Origin: Conoideocrella luteorostrata | Taxonomy: Eukaryota; Ascomycota; Sordariomycetes; Hypocreales; Clavicipitaceae | NCBI GenBank assembly: GCA_032433595.1 | Contig: JASWJB010000061.1 | Location: 103,599 to 167,598 of the forward strand | Direction: 5' to 3' | Length of the DNA: 64,000 nt | Shown: positions 33,681-44,411 of the stretch, in pieces | Layout of the letters: each line of letters starts with the position of its first letter | Position numbering within the stretch: the first letter of the stretch is position 1 | Notes under the pieces: model-generated | Told to the model about the DNA's origin: nothing | The model's input: the letters and a program-made list of their open reading frames with translations, nothing else | Databases searched by the model: none | Position numbers and translations under genes: made by a program

Positions 33681-35666
33681 GGCTGCACGGTCTGTGTCTT
33701 GAAGACAATAAATCACTTATGAGAGTTGGCTAAAATTGTACGCCCGGGATGGTTGGTTAAATATCTTCACAATCTGAGCCAGGCAATCCTAGTGAACATT
33801 TGCCACAACGCGCGGATGAGCCCTTCGGTGGGATGTTAGAACATCACTAACGTTGATCCACCCAACACTACAGACGACGGCGCTGCACGATGTTACCAAT
33901 AGTGACTCACTGGCGAAATCTGACTCAGTCGCTCGAAAAGGAAGTATCCGATGCGGTTTGCCACTTCCAAGGGATCACAATCATGCACACGGTCGTAAAA
34001 TGCCGTAATTCTTTGCACCTGCACCAATGTCTCGAGCCAAATCATCGCGATGCAAGTTGCTTCGCCACGGCCGCCCAGAGTAGTGACTCACTGAACCTCA
34101 CTGAGCTGGAGATCGTAGCTCAATCCCAACCTGCTGTCTCAGTGTCAACATTAAAAATCTTCTCCGCGAACCATCACCCTGCATTGAGCATTATCGTATT
34201 TATCAGCGTATGACAGGTGGCTGCATGATGACGATTATGCCTATTGAAGCGAAAAGCCATTGCCCCTCAATACTTGACGGGCTCATCTCCATACAAGGCC
34301 AGATTCATTGACCCGTTCCCAGTCAAAAATGTTTCCCTTGAGATGCAACGTCCATCATATGGCGGCTGCAATTGAGCTGTTGCATTCATAATAATTCGAT
34401 TGTGACAAATTTGTGTCGCTTGAGCTCATGCTCGAGCGTAAACTTGCATCGCCTTACAGCGCTTCTGTTCCTTCGTCAACGTCTTCTTTTCCCGCGCTGT
34501 ATGCATCGGCGTCGGATTTTGTGACAGCACTCCACACATGTGGCCACCCAAGCGCGCCTCCTTATATACGGCGCGGGCGTATATAATCTTCTTCTTTTCC
34601 TCTTCTTAGAACCCAGACACCAGATGAATTGAATACTTTTGTTTTTACCGATTGCTTCGTGCAAGACCCATGTGGTATTAATACGAGAAGTCCCTGCGCT
34701 TCCTACACCGGAGTGATACCCAGGTAAGAACGAAGGGGAACTATTTGTATTGTATTAAAATTTGCCGCGCACAAGCTCGCCAGCGTCACGTATGGGGCCG
34801 TCTGTGGCTCGGCCCAAGATAACAAAACGGGGGAAAATGGTTTGAAAACTAATGGTAGGAGGATGAACTTGATTAAACAAGCCCTGGAGCAAGGCCCCGA
34901 ACAAAGACACCGTTTAAGTGCAATGGGGAAACTTGATAGTCTACTTAGACTGGTGGACTAGACCCTTTCTTATGGTCAATTCATTTGATCTGAGCAATCC
35001 GGCTTAGTTTAAAACTTTGTGCGAGATCATCTCGGTCACCCTGGAGGATCTTTTCCGCCTACACAGTATCTACGTAGTAATATTTTCTTGTAACAGGCAA
35101 ACAACTTCTCCCACCCTTCTCCATAAACTTTATTTAGACTCCTGATACATACGAATGTTGTAAATCTTTTTTATCATGCTCACATAAGGTCAGCATAGAA
35201 ATCCACCAAATCCCCCATATTCTTTTTCTTTTGCTGATTGGTTCAAGAAAAACGGTTTCGGTGATGGCAGATATTAGTAGTCATAAAGCGGCCCCTTAAG
35301 TTGGAAAGCTCCCTCTGTCCCTGTGGGTTGCACAGGGGTTTGTGCAGAGGGTATCGATACCTCTTGCGGTCAAAATGCAATATATTGTACAATCTCTGTA
35401 TATCTAAGAAGAAGAAAACAAGTCAAGGTGGGAGACTCGATATCGCCCTATAAATATTGTGGCCGAAAGGTGACCACGCGGCCCGCTCCGTGCTTCCTAT
35501 TGTGCTTGACGGCAGGATTCCAACAGTCCCAAAATTCCATGGCTCGCAATGACCAATTTATTAAGCACCCTGAGCACAGGTTGGCGCGGGAACGAGACCT
35601 ACTCATTAATAATATCTCTCATATTCACTCTAAACTGAGTGATGAATTTGTTCTCAGTGCAGCCGC
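33681..35666. other. intergenic, no supported gene
   Basis: Peptidase promoter and the 3' flank of the MFS gene. Contains repeat copy D at 34,956-35,067. A plus-strand frame at 33,890-34,213 has no recognised features. Confidence 0.5.
34956..35067 (-). repeat. degenerate dispersed repeat, copy D (5' part only)
   Basis: Read on the minus strand it aligns with the first about 110 bp of copy A: TGTAGGCGGAAAAGATCCTCCAGGGTGACC versus TGTGGGCGGAAAAGAGCCTCTAGGGTGACT, continuing to the GGTCTAGTC-like end. Many differences are transitions. The rest of the element is absent. Confidence 0.6.
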
Positions 35667-37349
35667 TCACTCATCGTCCTCCCTAGAGATGGTGTCGTGA
35701 AGTTTATGCTGTCTCATGAAGCTTGCCGCCACGAGACCCAAGCCAGCAACGCCAAGCCCAGTGAGGAAGACACCACGCAGGGCAGTCCCGTACGACGCGT
35801 ACACCCCGTCACTCCAGCCTCTGGGCAGATGCTTCAGCTCATCCAAGGAATCGAGTATACGCTTGATAACTCCAGCGGCTCCCTGGCGCCCGTCGAAGCG
35901 TGCATGCAGGGATCTTTGCAGCAAGTTCTGATACACCGTCGAAGCGACGGTGACACCCATGGTAGAACCTACAGAACGAAATGCATAGATGATTGATGTC
36001 GCGACAGCTTGGTCCTGATGCGGTACAGCCGCGACAGTCCCCAGCAAGGAGACGGACAACATTCCACCGTAGCCGATGCCAACCAGGAAAAGATATACCA
36101 AGGCAGGAATTGGGCCCATGTCAAAGGTCATGGTCGCGAGTCCCGCGAAACCAAAGGAGGAGCAGGAAATCACGACCAGCCCCAAAGTCCTATACTTGCC
36201 TGTCCGTTTCATGATGTAGCCGCAGCCGAGTGATGCGATGGAGGTACCGACACTCTGCGGGATGAGTCGCAAGCCCGAAGATGTGGTGGAGGCGCCATTG
36301 ACCTGAAGGAAAACGGGGACGTAGAATGTGGCCATGAATAATGTCATGGTAATTAAGCAGTTGATGAAACAGGCGGCGAGAACTGTCCTATCGAGCAGTA
36401 GCCTCATGGGTATGATGGGTTCCTTGGCCCATCTCGACTCGATACAAACAAACAGCACCAGTGCGACAATCGACAGAGAGAGCGACACCAAGACAAGTGG
36501 GTGTGACCATTTGACGACGTTTCCGCCAGAGTTCAGACCCAGGAGCAATAGAACCAAAGTGGCGACCAAGGTCAGCGCTCCGGAAAAGTCAATCCGCGAA
36601 ATCCTGGACCCGCGACTCTGTTGGGTCCCTGAACGGTCGCCATTGTTGTTATTATTGCTGACTGTCACGCAAATCAGGAGACCGGAGACGAAGATAAGAG
36701 GAAGGCGGCCCAAAAAGGCGGCCCTCCATCCCCAGACATCGTTCACCCAGCCGCCGAACAGCCCTCCAAGACCAGCCCCGACGCCGTAGCAGACGTGAGC
36801 CACACCCTGAACGACACCTCTTCTCTTCAGCGGCACAAGATCGCTCGCCAAGAATGCGCTGATAGCATTCATCCCACCACCGCCCATCCCGGCCACGACA
36901 CGGCCAGCGAGGATGGACCATTTGGAGGTTGCCAGGCCGCACATGAGCGTTCCCACAAAGAAGAGCAGGTTAGACACGATGAGCCCGGAGCGACGGGAGA
37001 AGATATCGGTCAACCGGCCGGAAAGAGGCTGACACGCCGCATTGGCGATGAGATACGACGACCCCAGCCAGGAGAGAAGATTTAGAGATTTGAAGCTGCT
37101 GGAAATGGGGACGGAGAGCGTGGCCACGATGGTGGTGTCGAGGGCAGCGAGGAAGACGCCGATGAAGGCGCTGCCGAGAACAACAATGAGCTTCCTCGAC
37201 GAAAACTCCTCATGCTTCTTGCTACTGCCACTATCAGATGACCGATGGGTGAGCAAAGGAGATTCTTCGTCGGCGCAGCGCGCACACGCAGCCCGCGAGG
37301 AAGTTGGCTCGTGGCCGTTCAACGCGCTGGGTCCGGTGGTATTACTCAT
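35667..37349 (-). CDS. MFS transporter, DHA2-type drug/amino-acid exporter
   Basis: Proton-coupled membrane transporter of 560 residues, one exon. The ATG at 37,349 (MSNTTGP) was chosen because the frame upstream begins at a non-ATG codon. The hydrophilic N-terminus of about 55 residues ends with EFSSRKLIVVLGS, followed by about 14 hydrophobic segments. Signatures: FLAALDTTIVATLSVPI in the first helix (D1 motif of DHA2 carriers), GRLTDIFSRRSG (motif A), and GVGAGLGGLFGGW (motif C, typical of drug/H+ antiporters). The family also includes Fnx1/Vba-like vacuolar amino-acid transporters. It sits 1.8 kb from the first 2OG oxygenase on the same strand and may export that group's product; this is inferred from position. 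Confidence 0.9.
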   Translation of the reverse strand: MSNTTGPSALNGHEPTSSRAACARCADEESPLLTHRSSDSGSSKKHEEFSSRKLIVVLGSAFIGVFLAALDTTIVATLSVPISSSFKSLNLLSWLGSSYLIANAACQPLSGRLTDIFSRRSGLIVSNLLFFVGTLMCGLATSKWSILAGRVVAGMGGGGMNAISAFLASDLVPLKRRGVVQGVAHVCYGVGAGLGGLFGGWVNDVWGWRAAFLGRLPLIFVSGLLICVTVSNNNNNGDRSGTQQSRGSRISRIDFSGALTLVATLVLLLLGLNSGGNVVKWSHPLVLVSLSLSIVALVLFVCIESRWAKEPIIPMRLLLDRTVLAACFINCLITMTLFMATFYVPVFLQVNGASTTSSGLRLIPQSVGTSIASLGCGYIMKRTGKYRTLGLVVISCSSFGFAGLATMTFDMGPIPALVYLFLVGIGYGGMLSVSLLGTVAAVPHQDQAVATSIIYAFRSVGSTMGVTVASTVYQNLLQRSLHARFDGRQGAAGVIKRILDSLDELKHLPRGWSDGVYASYGTALRGVFLTGLGVAGLGLVAASFMRQHKLHDTISREDDE

Positions 37350-39159
37350 GATATATTCAGACGGCGGTAGATAGGGCAACAAACTAGGGAAGAGAAAGAA
37401 CACTAAGGACGGTGGCTGAGGGAGAGGAGGGCAAAAGGGCTGATACGACTGGCGTGCTCAGCCTGAGGCAAGCACAGGTTATGTATGGCAAGCGACACAT
37501 AAATGTGCGGGCAAGCAAACATCGAGCCATACCCAACGCGATTAGTACGCCGCCACCCACTGCAGGGGGGGAAGTACCTTCAATGTGTCTAACCTCGTCG
37601 TCAGCCACGCAACCCGCGCAGCGTTAGCCGCTTACGCCTACAACGGCACTCAGGCATCGCGCATTTCAACGCACTTTTTAACCAACGCACAACACATTAT
37701 CAAATGCTTCATTTCCAGCCGCTGCCCCACGCCTCCCTCTTCTTTCATGGGTAATTCTACAATTCAAGAAGCATTTGACGCTCCGAGGGATGATCAGGGA
37801 TCAGAGGGGTTCGCCATTGCTGAGGCAGGTTTTCAACAAAGCAGACAATCCGGCGCGAAGACTATGCTCAATGTACAATTCTAAAGAGGCGACACCTATC
37901 AAGCTTGACCTTTACATGCAGGAATTTATACCGCGTGGACGGAAAGAAGCCCCTAGGGTCGCCAGAATTAGTTCATATGATCTTTTAGACTAAATAAGAT
38001 TAGTCGGATCAAATGATATAGCTATAAGTGAGGGGATTATCCCTCTTGTGGGCAGATTATCACGAATTTAAGAAGTTTTTCCAGCGTTCAAGCAGGGCGT
38101 CTTTGTCTAGAGCCTTGCTCCGCTGCCTATCATAATTAAAATACTATAGTGACGTGTGCAGTAGCTCAATGGCTACTAAGCAACCTGTTAGATTACTTAA
38201 TCTTACCATAGTTGAGATCTCTTTAAATTACGGAAGGTCTCTGCGAGAACCTTTCATAGAGTTTACGGAGCATTGTTGGTTATGCGTCAGATACCCAGCA
38301 TACATGAGTGGTTGGTGTGTGCTTTGGGTCGACGACCGCTCGTTGGGTCGACAAGAAAAATATACAATTCTAGGCTTACTATAAGTAATCCTACCCCTGG
38401 CTTTATGGTATACCCTTTACTAGATAAATTGCTAGATACTATATTATCACATAAAAACTCACATATAACTGCCTAGTAATGCTCTAGTCCACGGGAAAGG
38501 CAGGCGTTCAACACAGCTGAAAAAAACAGAGAAGGTACTTCTCCCCCTGCGGTGGTGGTGTGGTATTTCCCGAAGCTGGCTAGCGGGATGCTGGGGTGGT
38601 TTGTGTGTCCCCCGATGACGATTGTACTCGCCACAAACCGTACTAATACTCCTTAGAAGTGGGGAATCTGCGACTGAAGGAAAGGAAGTTGCTCAGCATA
38701 CTCCGTATTTATAAGATGTCTCAGTCGTCAGCCGGTCCGTAAAGATACACCAGCAGCACCTGTCTGCAGGACGGCAGACGGCGAACCGTCTTGAAGAAAT
38801 GTGGAGACGTGTGGAGCGCCGAGTAAAACGAATACATATACAATATCTTTGTGGCTTGCTGAAGGTATTACAGTGGGCGTCCGGTATCGCCGAGCCAAGA
38901 ACAAGCTAAATCCCGGATGGTGGTGGCTCGAAATTACTGCTAGGGCACTCCGTACCGTACGTTGAATTGGTTGGAACAGTCTCGACTCAGCTGCTGGCGA
39001 CTGTCGGCGACGTCGGACATGACAGCTAGATATCGGGTTTGCCATGCTGTATTAAATTTGTACCAAGTACACTTTATTAGGCTCAATAGAGGACATGCTA
39101 GCATCCTTTTCCGCTACGAAAATAGAACATGGAAACCTGAAGCAAAATCTTGCTCTATC
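37350..39159. other. intergenic with repeat copy B
   Basis: MFS promoter, then repeat copy B (37,932-38,336). An exact TACTCCGTA lies at 38,699. No gene supported. Confidence 0.5.
37932..38336 (+). repeat. degenerate dispersed repeat, copy B
   Basis: About 405 bp aligning with copy A in the same orientation. It retains a longer open stretch than A (frame at 38,154-38,384, with QPVRLLNLTI and REPFIEFTEHCW). The 3' end GGGTCGAC is followed 15 bp later by a second GGGTCGACAAG. Many of its differences from A are transitions. Confidence 0.7.
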
Positions 39160-40361
39160 TTAAATAGCTACACCAAGATCTCGATCCATACCCCCTGTTG
39201 CAACAGAGTTCAGCCGCTGCTGCTGCGTTGTCTCATTATAACTACTGTACTTGCTGAGAAACCACTGCTCCGCCGTTACCTCCTCCCCATTCATGCCCTT
39301 GAAGACGGCGGTGTCGGCAGCGCGGAGGAAGTAGGCCATGGAATACCTGTCCTTGGACATGCTTCCGCCCGGGGGCAGCACGCGGTGCATGGCCGACCGG
39401 AAGCGCCGCCCCGACAGGAAGCGAAGCGTGTCGGCAACGTTGATGATGGCATGCCCTGGCCTCGCCGCGACGTATTCCCACTCATTGGTCTTGGGAGACA
39501 ACACCTGCAGTCCTGGCTGCTCTGTGAACAGCAGGGTGAAGGATCCTACATCCGTGTGGGCGTTGTGACCACGTGCAGTGCGGTCCGGCAGCGACTGGCT
39601 GACGGGGTGGTGCAGAAAGAACAGCGTGCTCTTGGAAGGCAGATCCTCGGGGTGGTAAGATTCATAACGATCACGTCCTTCGAGTCCGGCGCCATCTGAC
39701 AGAGACCTCAGGAGTGCCATGAGCACGTAGTGGGCGGATAGCTGAAAGCCTTCAAAGAGGCGGAGGTTGGCGTGCACCACTTCAGGGAGGTGGCTACGGT
39801 TCAGAAGACAAACACGGCTGACCTGGTTTCCTTTCCTTGTCAATTTTGTCTGATAATATAGATAAATATGTGGAGAGACAGAACGCCGAGAGACAGCGAC
39901 CTAGTTGCCGCGCTGAGGGGCAACATCTTTCTCACTTACACGTAGGGCTTCAAATCCATCGCGAGAGTTCTCGTTAACTCCGGACTGCACTCCTGGCGGC
40001 TTGAAGCTATTATCCACAAAATATATTAGCTTGCGACCCTACAGCAACAAAAAGGGAGGAGTTCAATAACGACAAGAAGGGCGCCTTACCCGTGAGCATC
40101 AGATATGGTTTCCGTCTTGGACTTTTCGTCGAGCGGTTGCTCGAACCACGGCACCATTACTTGCCAGAGGTCGTCGATCTTCTGCAGCATGCTGCCTGCT
40201 TCCCAGCTGCGGAGATCAAGGTAGAAGAAGCCAAGGTCCTCACAAGCGGAGAGCAATTTGGCTTGCTCTGTCTTGTCTCCAGTGAGCAGAGACTGAAAGT
40301 TCAGTACCTGCAGAGTGGCTTCCCCTGGGGCCAAGTCCGATCCGTTGGTTGCAGCTGGCAT
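39160..40361 (-). CDS. 2-oxoglutarate/Fe(II) oxygenase 1 (IPNS / ACC-oxidase type)
   Basis: Non-haem iron oxygenase expected to hydroxylate, desaturate or cyclise a small molecule. Exons 40361-40090, 40006-39940 and 39822-39160 (introns 83 and 117 bp) give 333 residues. The start ATG is at 40,361; the frame upstream begins with TTG. N-terminal DIOX_N motif CEDLGFFYLDLR; iron ligands His202 and Asp204 (HNAHTDVG) and His259 (SAMHRVLPPGG); the 2OG-binding RxS pair Arg272-Ser274 (DRYSMAYFLRAA). The acceptor of intron 2 was chosen at AAACCAG because it keeps the alignment with the paralogue at 44,412 gap-free. An earlier acceptor (TATCAG) would add seven or so residues. Both paralogues have a 67-nt second exon at the same place. 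Substrate unknown. Confidence 0.9.
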
Positions 40362-42227
40362 AATGACCCAGAAAGCGTATGTCAATCTAGGATTTTGTTT
40401 TTTTATTGTGGAGGGATTTTGGATAAATCTAGGAGTGATAGAGCCTCTTCAAACATAGAGGTCAAAACTATAATTTGTCGTTGCTGAGCAGGAGGAAGCG
40501 AGGTTGCCGTGTGGCTTCAACATTCTTTCTAATTTATGGACTGCGCGAATAGACTGAAGGGGAATGTCTTGGAAGCGGGCTAACTGAGACAGAATTAGAT
40601 GAATAGTCGCCTAAAAAAAAAGTATAGGGCATAAAACAAAAGAAGACGCTCATGGCATTGTATTGACAAGGAGTTCCCTCGTCTCACAATGTCCAAATAT
40701 GTAGTGTGACGACTAGAACGGTCTATTCGGATTATCCCGCATTTCGGTACTAGCACATCTGAGTCATAATGCGGGTCTTTTCCGTCAGCGAGTGTACGGA
40801 ATAGGCATTGATCCGCCAATTCATTGCAGCTTTCTAAGGTTTGGAGCTGAGCTGAGTTGAGACAAAAAGATGAGACGATACGCAATACGGAGTACACACA
40901 TCGTAAACAGCCACAGTTATACACACCTTGTTGATACGACCCACTATTATCTACATTTGGGCTTTCGTTCCCTCCTGTCAGACCGTGAACACAAAACGAG
41001 CTCCCGACGTTGCATTTCAGCCAGCCTGCCGCCTTGGTGGTGGTGACTATCTCTTCCATATCCGTCTGGTCATATAACCCCACCCGGAACCCGACAGGGC
41101 TCAGCAGCTGTGAGTTTTCCCGCTACCAGCTGCACAAGTAGGTCTCAGTCGGCAAAGAAAGGAAGCAAACAAATAGTTTTTAATGGTTTGGTGCATTCAA
41201 TTCCTTTTTGGCTAGCTGCTGTTAAGGTGGCGCAAGGTGGATCAATAAATAGGCTTTAAAGTACCACTAGCGATATATATCACAGGATTCTGCGGTAATG
41301 CATTGTACATATATCTCCTAGATTCCGGTAAGACACACCTCATGTATCTGTGGGGCCGGTCGACCAATAAATTCTAGTTAATGAAAGATACTTAATCTAC
41401 CGCCTATTTTCTATGATGGTAGAAGTCATTACAGTTCCCGGATTTACATAGAGCTACATCGCACTCCCTAGGTTTTGGTTGGTTACGTGGGTCACTGGAA
41501 GTCCCCAGGAAAAAAAGGGCCAAAAGGCGCAAAAGTAGGTCTCTAGGTACGTGAAGTGTGCCTTACCAGAATCTAGGAGATAGGCTGTGACACACACCAT
41601 TAGCTTGGGCTGTGCTGCCTTGTTGTGCCGTACGCCCCGCAACGCGACGCAAGATGGATTTTGTTCCGGCTCCTTGGAAATGATGACGCTGTCGATGGGC
41701 CATAAAGCCAGCTACGGTGTCCCTAGGTGCCGTCGGCCCGGTTATATACGCCCCAGTCCGCTAATTTTGTTGGCTTGTTGGTCTGCAGCAGCCGTAGGTA
41801 GCCTCTGGTTAGTGGCTTAAAGCCAGGTCTCTAGGGTTTTAGCAAGGGACAATGACAGCGGCAGCGGGTGCCGGTAATTCCGCGCCTGTTTAGCATACTT
41901 CCATTGTCCAACCCGACCACCAGTGGATTATGACCCCTCCTTGACAGAATTCACTTTACGATGTCCGCAATTGCTACGGAGCACCATATCACAGAATTCA
42001 GCAAAAAGCAGAGCCCCACAGTAACAGCGTGAATACTAGTAACACATATTATATTGGAGAGCAGCATGTGACTACAGTATACATTCCAGCTTACATCGTC
42101 CGTTTATTACATGTGCTACTTAGTTCCACACTGTACCCTAGCCATATGAAGAACCACCTTTCATTATCGGCCCGCTGACTCCTTTGCTCACCACGGGTGG
42201 TCAATAGTTCAAGGGTAGGATTGTGTC
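40362..42227. other. intergenic with a MITE-like element
   Basis: Oxygenase 1 promoter, a TACGGAGTA at 40,886, and the element at 41,314-41,581. A minus-strand frame at 40,595-41,083 has no recognised domain and was not called. Confidence 0.5.
41314..41581. mobile_element. 268-bp MITE-like element with TA target duplication
   Basis: Inverted ends: the left end from 41,312 and the right end read back from 41,583 agree over 38 bases, starting TATCTCCTAGATT, with five mismatches. Every mismatch is a transition. Both sides are bounded by TA, the target duplication of Tc1/mariner-type elements. There is no internal coding frame. It is therefore a non-autonomous miniature element, mildly aged. No second copy was noticed in the window. 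Confidence 0.75.
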
Positions 42228-43346
42228 TCATCTCATTCCGGAGAATGCGCTGAGCGCCGCTTGTCCACCTGTGTGGACGAAGAGCACATGTTCCCTGCCA
42301 TTCAGCTCGCCAAGCGCTGCATGGTGCAGGATGGCGCCTATGGCACGACCCGAGTAGATCGGATCGGTGACGATCCCCTCTTTGCCGGCCATCAGCTTTA
42401 CCCCATTGGCCGCGTGCCGATCCCATGCCGTGTGCTGTCCAGCATTGTACCTGGTGTCGAGAATCACATCATCAGCCCGGACCGCATCAGAACCAAGTCC
42501 AATAAGCCCGGCCGTCCGCTGTGCGATTTCGAGCACAGTGGCCTCGAGAACGCCATGGGGTTTGTTGTAGGTGTCGATGCCTATGATGTCACGGCTGCGT
42601 CTCCGTGGCTCCGAGACCTCATCAGCTTCCGCGCCCGAGGCCTGCCTCAGCGCATCAGCCATCTTGAACCCTGCAATCATACCCCCGAGGGTACCACCAG
42701 AAGCCACGGGGACGACAATGGTGTCGAAATATACTCCCAACGCTGTCTCCTGCTCGACGACCTCGAATGCCCAGCGAGCGAATCCCAAGCCGCCGTGTAA
42801 GTGGGCGGATGCTCCAGATGAGATGATATAGGGCTTTCCTCCCTTGGCCCTGATGTCAGCTGCGACCTCGTCAAGGGCGGGGGGCGAGGTGATAGCAGTG
42901 CCATTGGCGAGCTCGGTGTGGTACTCCGCCTCCAGAATCCTGTTTATCTGCACGTTACCGGCGTGCTCGAATGCCTCGTTCGACTTGGAGCACGACGGCG
43001 ACACAGATTCAGGCATCTGCGGCACAAGGACCGTCTTGAAGCCCAGATGGTTCCCGACCGCAGCCACCTGACGCATGTGGTTGCTCTGCACGCCACCTGT
43101 GGATATCAAGGTGTCACAGGCCTCGGCTAAAGCTGACGGCAGGACGTATTCAAGCTTGCGGATTTTGTTGCCGCCAAGTCCAAGGCCCGATGAGCAGTCT
43201 TCCCGCTTGGCCCAAATTTGAGCTGTAGTCGAAGTAGTGGATTGGACATGGCGCGTGAGGTTGGGAAGTGGGTGAAGTGGTGAAGCCGTGGCAAATAGCA
43301 AAGGAGTTCGCTCAATGGAGGCGAAGGGTTCCGGTAGAAGGACCAT
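42228..43346 (-). CDS. PLP-dependent D-cysteine desulfhydrase-like enzyme (ACC deaminase family)
   Basis: Tryptophan-synthase-beta-fold PLP enzyme, 372 residues, single exon, ATG at 43,346. The cofactor Lys is K61 in GLGGNKIRKLEY. The QSNHMRQVAAVGNHLG loop has Ser88 and Asn89 at the catalytic position. The phosphate loop is VASGGTLGG. Overall similarity is to ACC deaminase. At the two positions that separate the activities, ACC deaminases have Glu (PVYEGK) and Leu (AHLGG), while this protein has Ser332 (PIYSGR) and Thr359 (FVHTGG). Those are the residues of D-cysteine desulfhydrase, which makes pyruvate, ammonia and sulfide from D-cysteine. I therefore favour that activity or a related beta-elimination. 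It lies between two paralogous 2OG oxygenases and is divergent from the second. No targeting signal is evident. Confidence 0.88.
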   Translation of the reverse strand: MVLLPEPFASIERTPLLFATASPLHPLPNLTRHVQSTTSTTAQIWAKREDCSSGLGLGGNKIRKLEYVLPSALAEACDTLISTGGVQSNHMRQVAAVGNHLGFKTVLVPQMPESVSPSCSKSNEAFEHAGNVQINRILEAEYHTELANGTAITSPPALDEVAADIRAKGGKPYIISSGASAHLHGGLGFARWAFEVVEQETALGVYFDTIVVPVASGGTLGGMIAGFKMADALRQASGAEADEVSEPRRRSRDIIGIDTYNKPHGVLEATVLEIAQRTAGLIGLGSDAVRADDVILDTRYNAGQHTAWDRHAANGVKLMAGKEGIVTDPIYSGRAIGAILHHAALGELNGREHVLFVHTGGQAALSAFSGMR

Positions 43347-44411
43347 GGTCGTTGCTTTTCGTTTTTTTTTGTTTTAGTAGGGAAATAAATTAGATGTTGT
43401 GTGTTCGAGCTCTAATACTGGAGAATGTGAACGTAGCACGATGCCGATTACAGTGAGCAAAGCGACCAGTATTTCAGAGGCTGACTTTGGACTTTAAGAG
43501 ACATAGATTGGTATTCAAAAAGGTCATAATGGAATTTGACTATTATTAAGAAGAATTACAAATCCTTCTACAGATATCAAAGCTGGCCGCTGATCTGCCC
43601 TGTAGGGTGAGATATTTGATTCGTGTGGGTACACAGCCAAGGTGTATTCTTGTATCACATATCACATTAATTCCAAGTCACACGCTGGATACTGCCGCTA
43701 TGCGTGGACCGCACCATTCCATTAGTGTACTGATTACGTTTGACCTGAATGTAGACATGCCGGCAAGATCAACTATCCGTCAAACTTTTCTTTTTTTCTG
43801 TCTGCCAAGGCCCCGACCCTAACTCGCCGTTAGGAAAACAATCTAGAACCCTTGTATATCTCGAATCCCTTGAAGTACGAAGTTCGACATGCCGAGATCT
43901 TCCGATATTTGAGGCTATGATAATACACTATCTCTCCTGGCGACCCGCAAAAGTCACTCTCGTACCAGGGGCCCACAGACACCCCCATCAACGCGGGACG
44001 GCCCCGAGTTACCCTCCCGGTAATCTTGTCACACCGATATATCTCTTTGAAATTGATAAATTTGCCGGTATGCATGTGGCTGTGCTCATCACACAGTATG
44101 TTTAGTTCCGAATATTTCACAACAGCGGGGAAAGTCTCGGAACGAAAAGGTAGAATAAAAAAAGGCTAATGCATGAGATGACCCGATTTTATCAATCTCG
44201 CCGCGGGATGTCAAAGGCTCTATCTAACGTAGATCGGATCACGCGCGCCCAGCTGCCATCGGAATTTAAAGGCAGACAATAGCGCTACTTGGACAATTGT
44301 GTTATCGGCACACAGCTCTTCGCTTTTCTCCCCACATATTATCACATGTTGTATCTCTTCATCCTTTCCCTTCAGGTCTGTGTGTGTATACGTGAGTTTT
44401 GATTGTTCACT
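43347..44411. promoter_or_regulatory. divergent promoter of the PLP enzyme and oxygenase 2
   Basis: 1,065 bp between two divergent start codons. No TATA or repeated motif stands out, and no coding frame has recognisable content. Confidence 0.45.

Noticed and set aside
38154..38202. tRNA box-A-like string (TAGCTCAATGGC) in repeat copy B, suggesting a tRNA-derived SINE
   Set aside because: No box B at the expected distance and no cloverleaf could be drawn; copy A has changed the same string (TAGCTCAATAAT).
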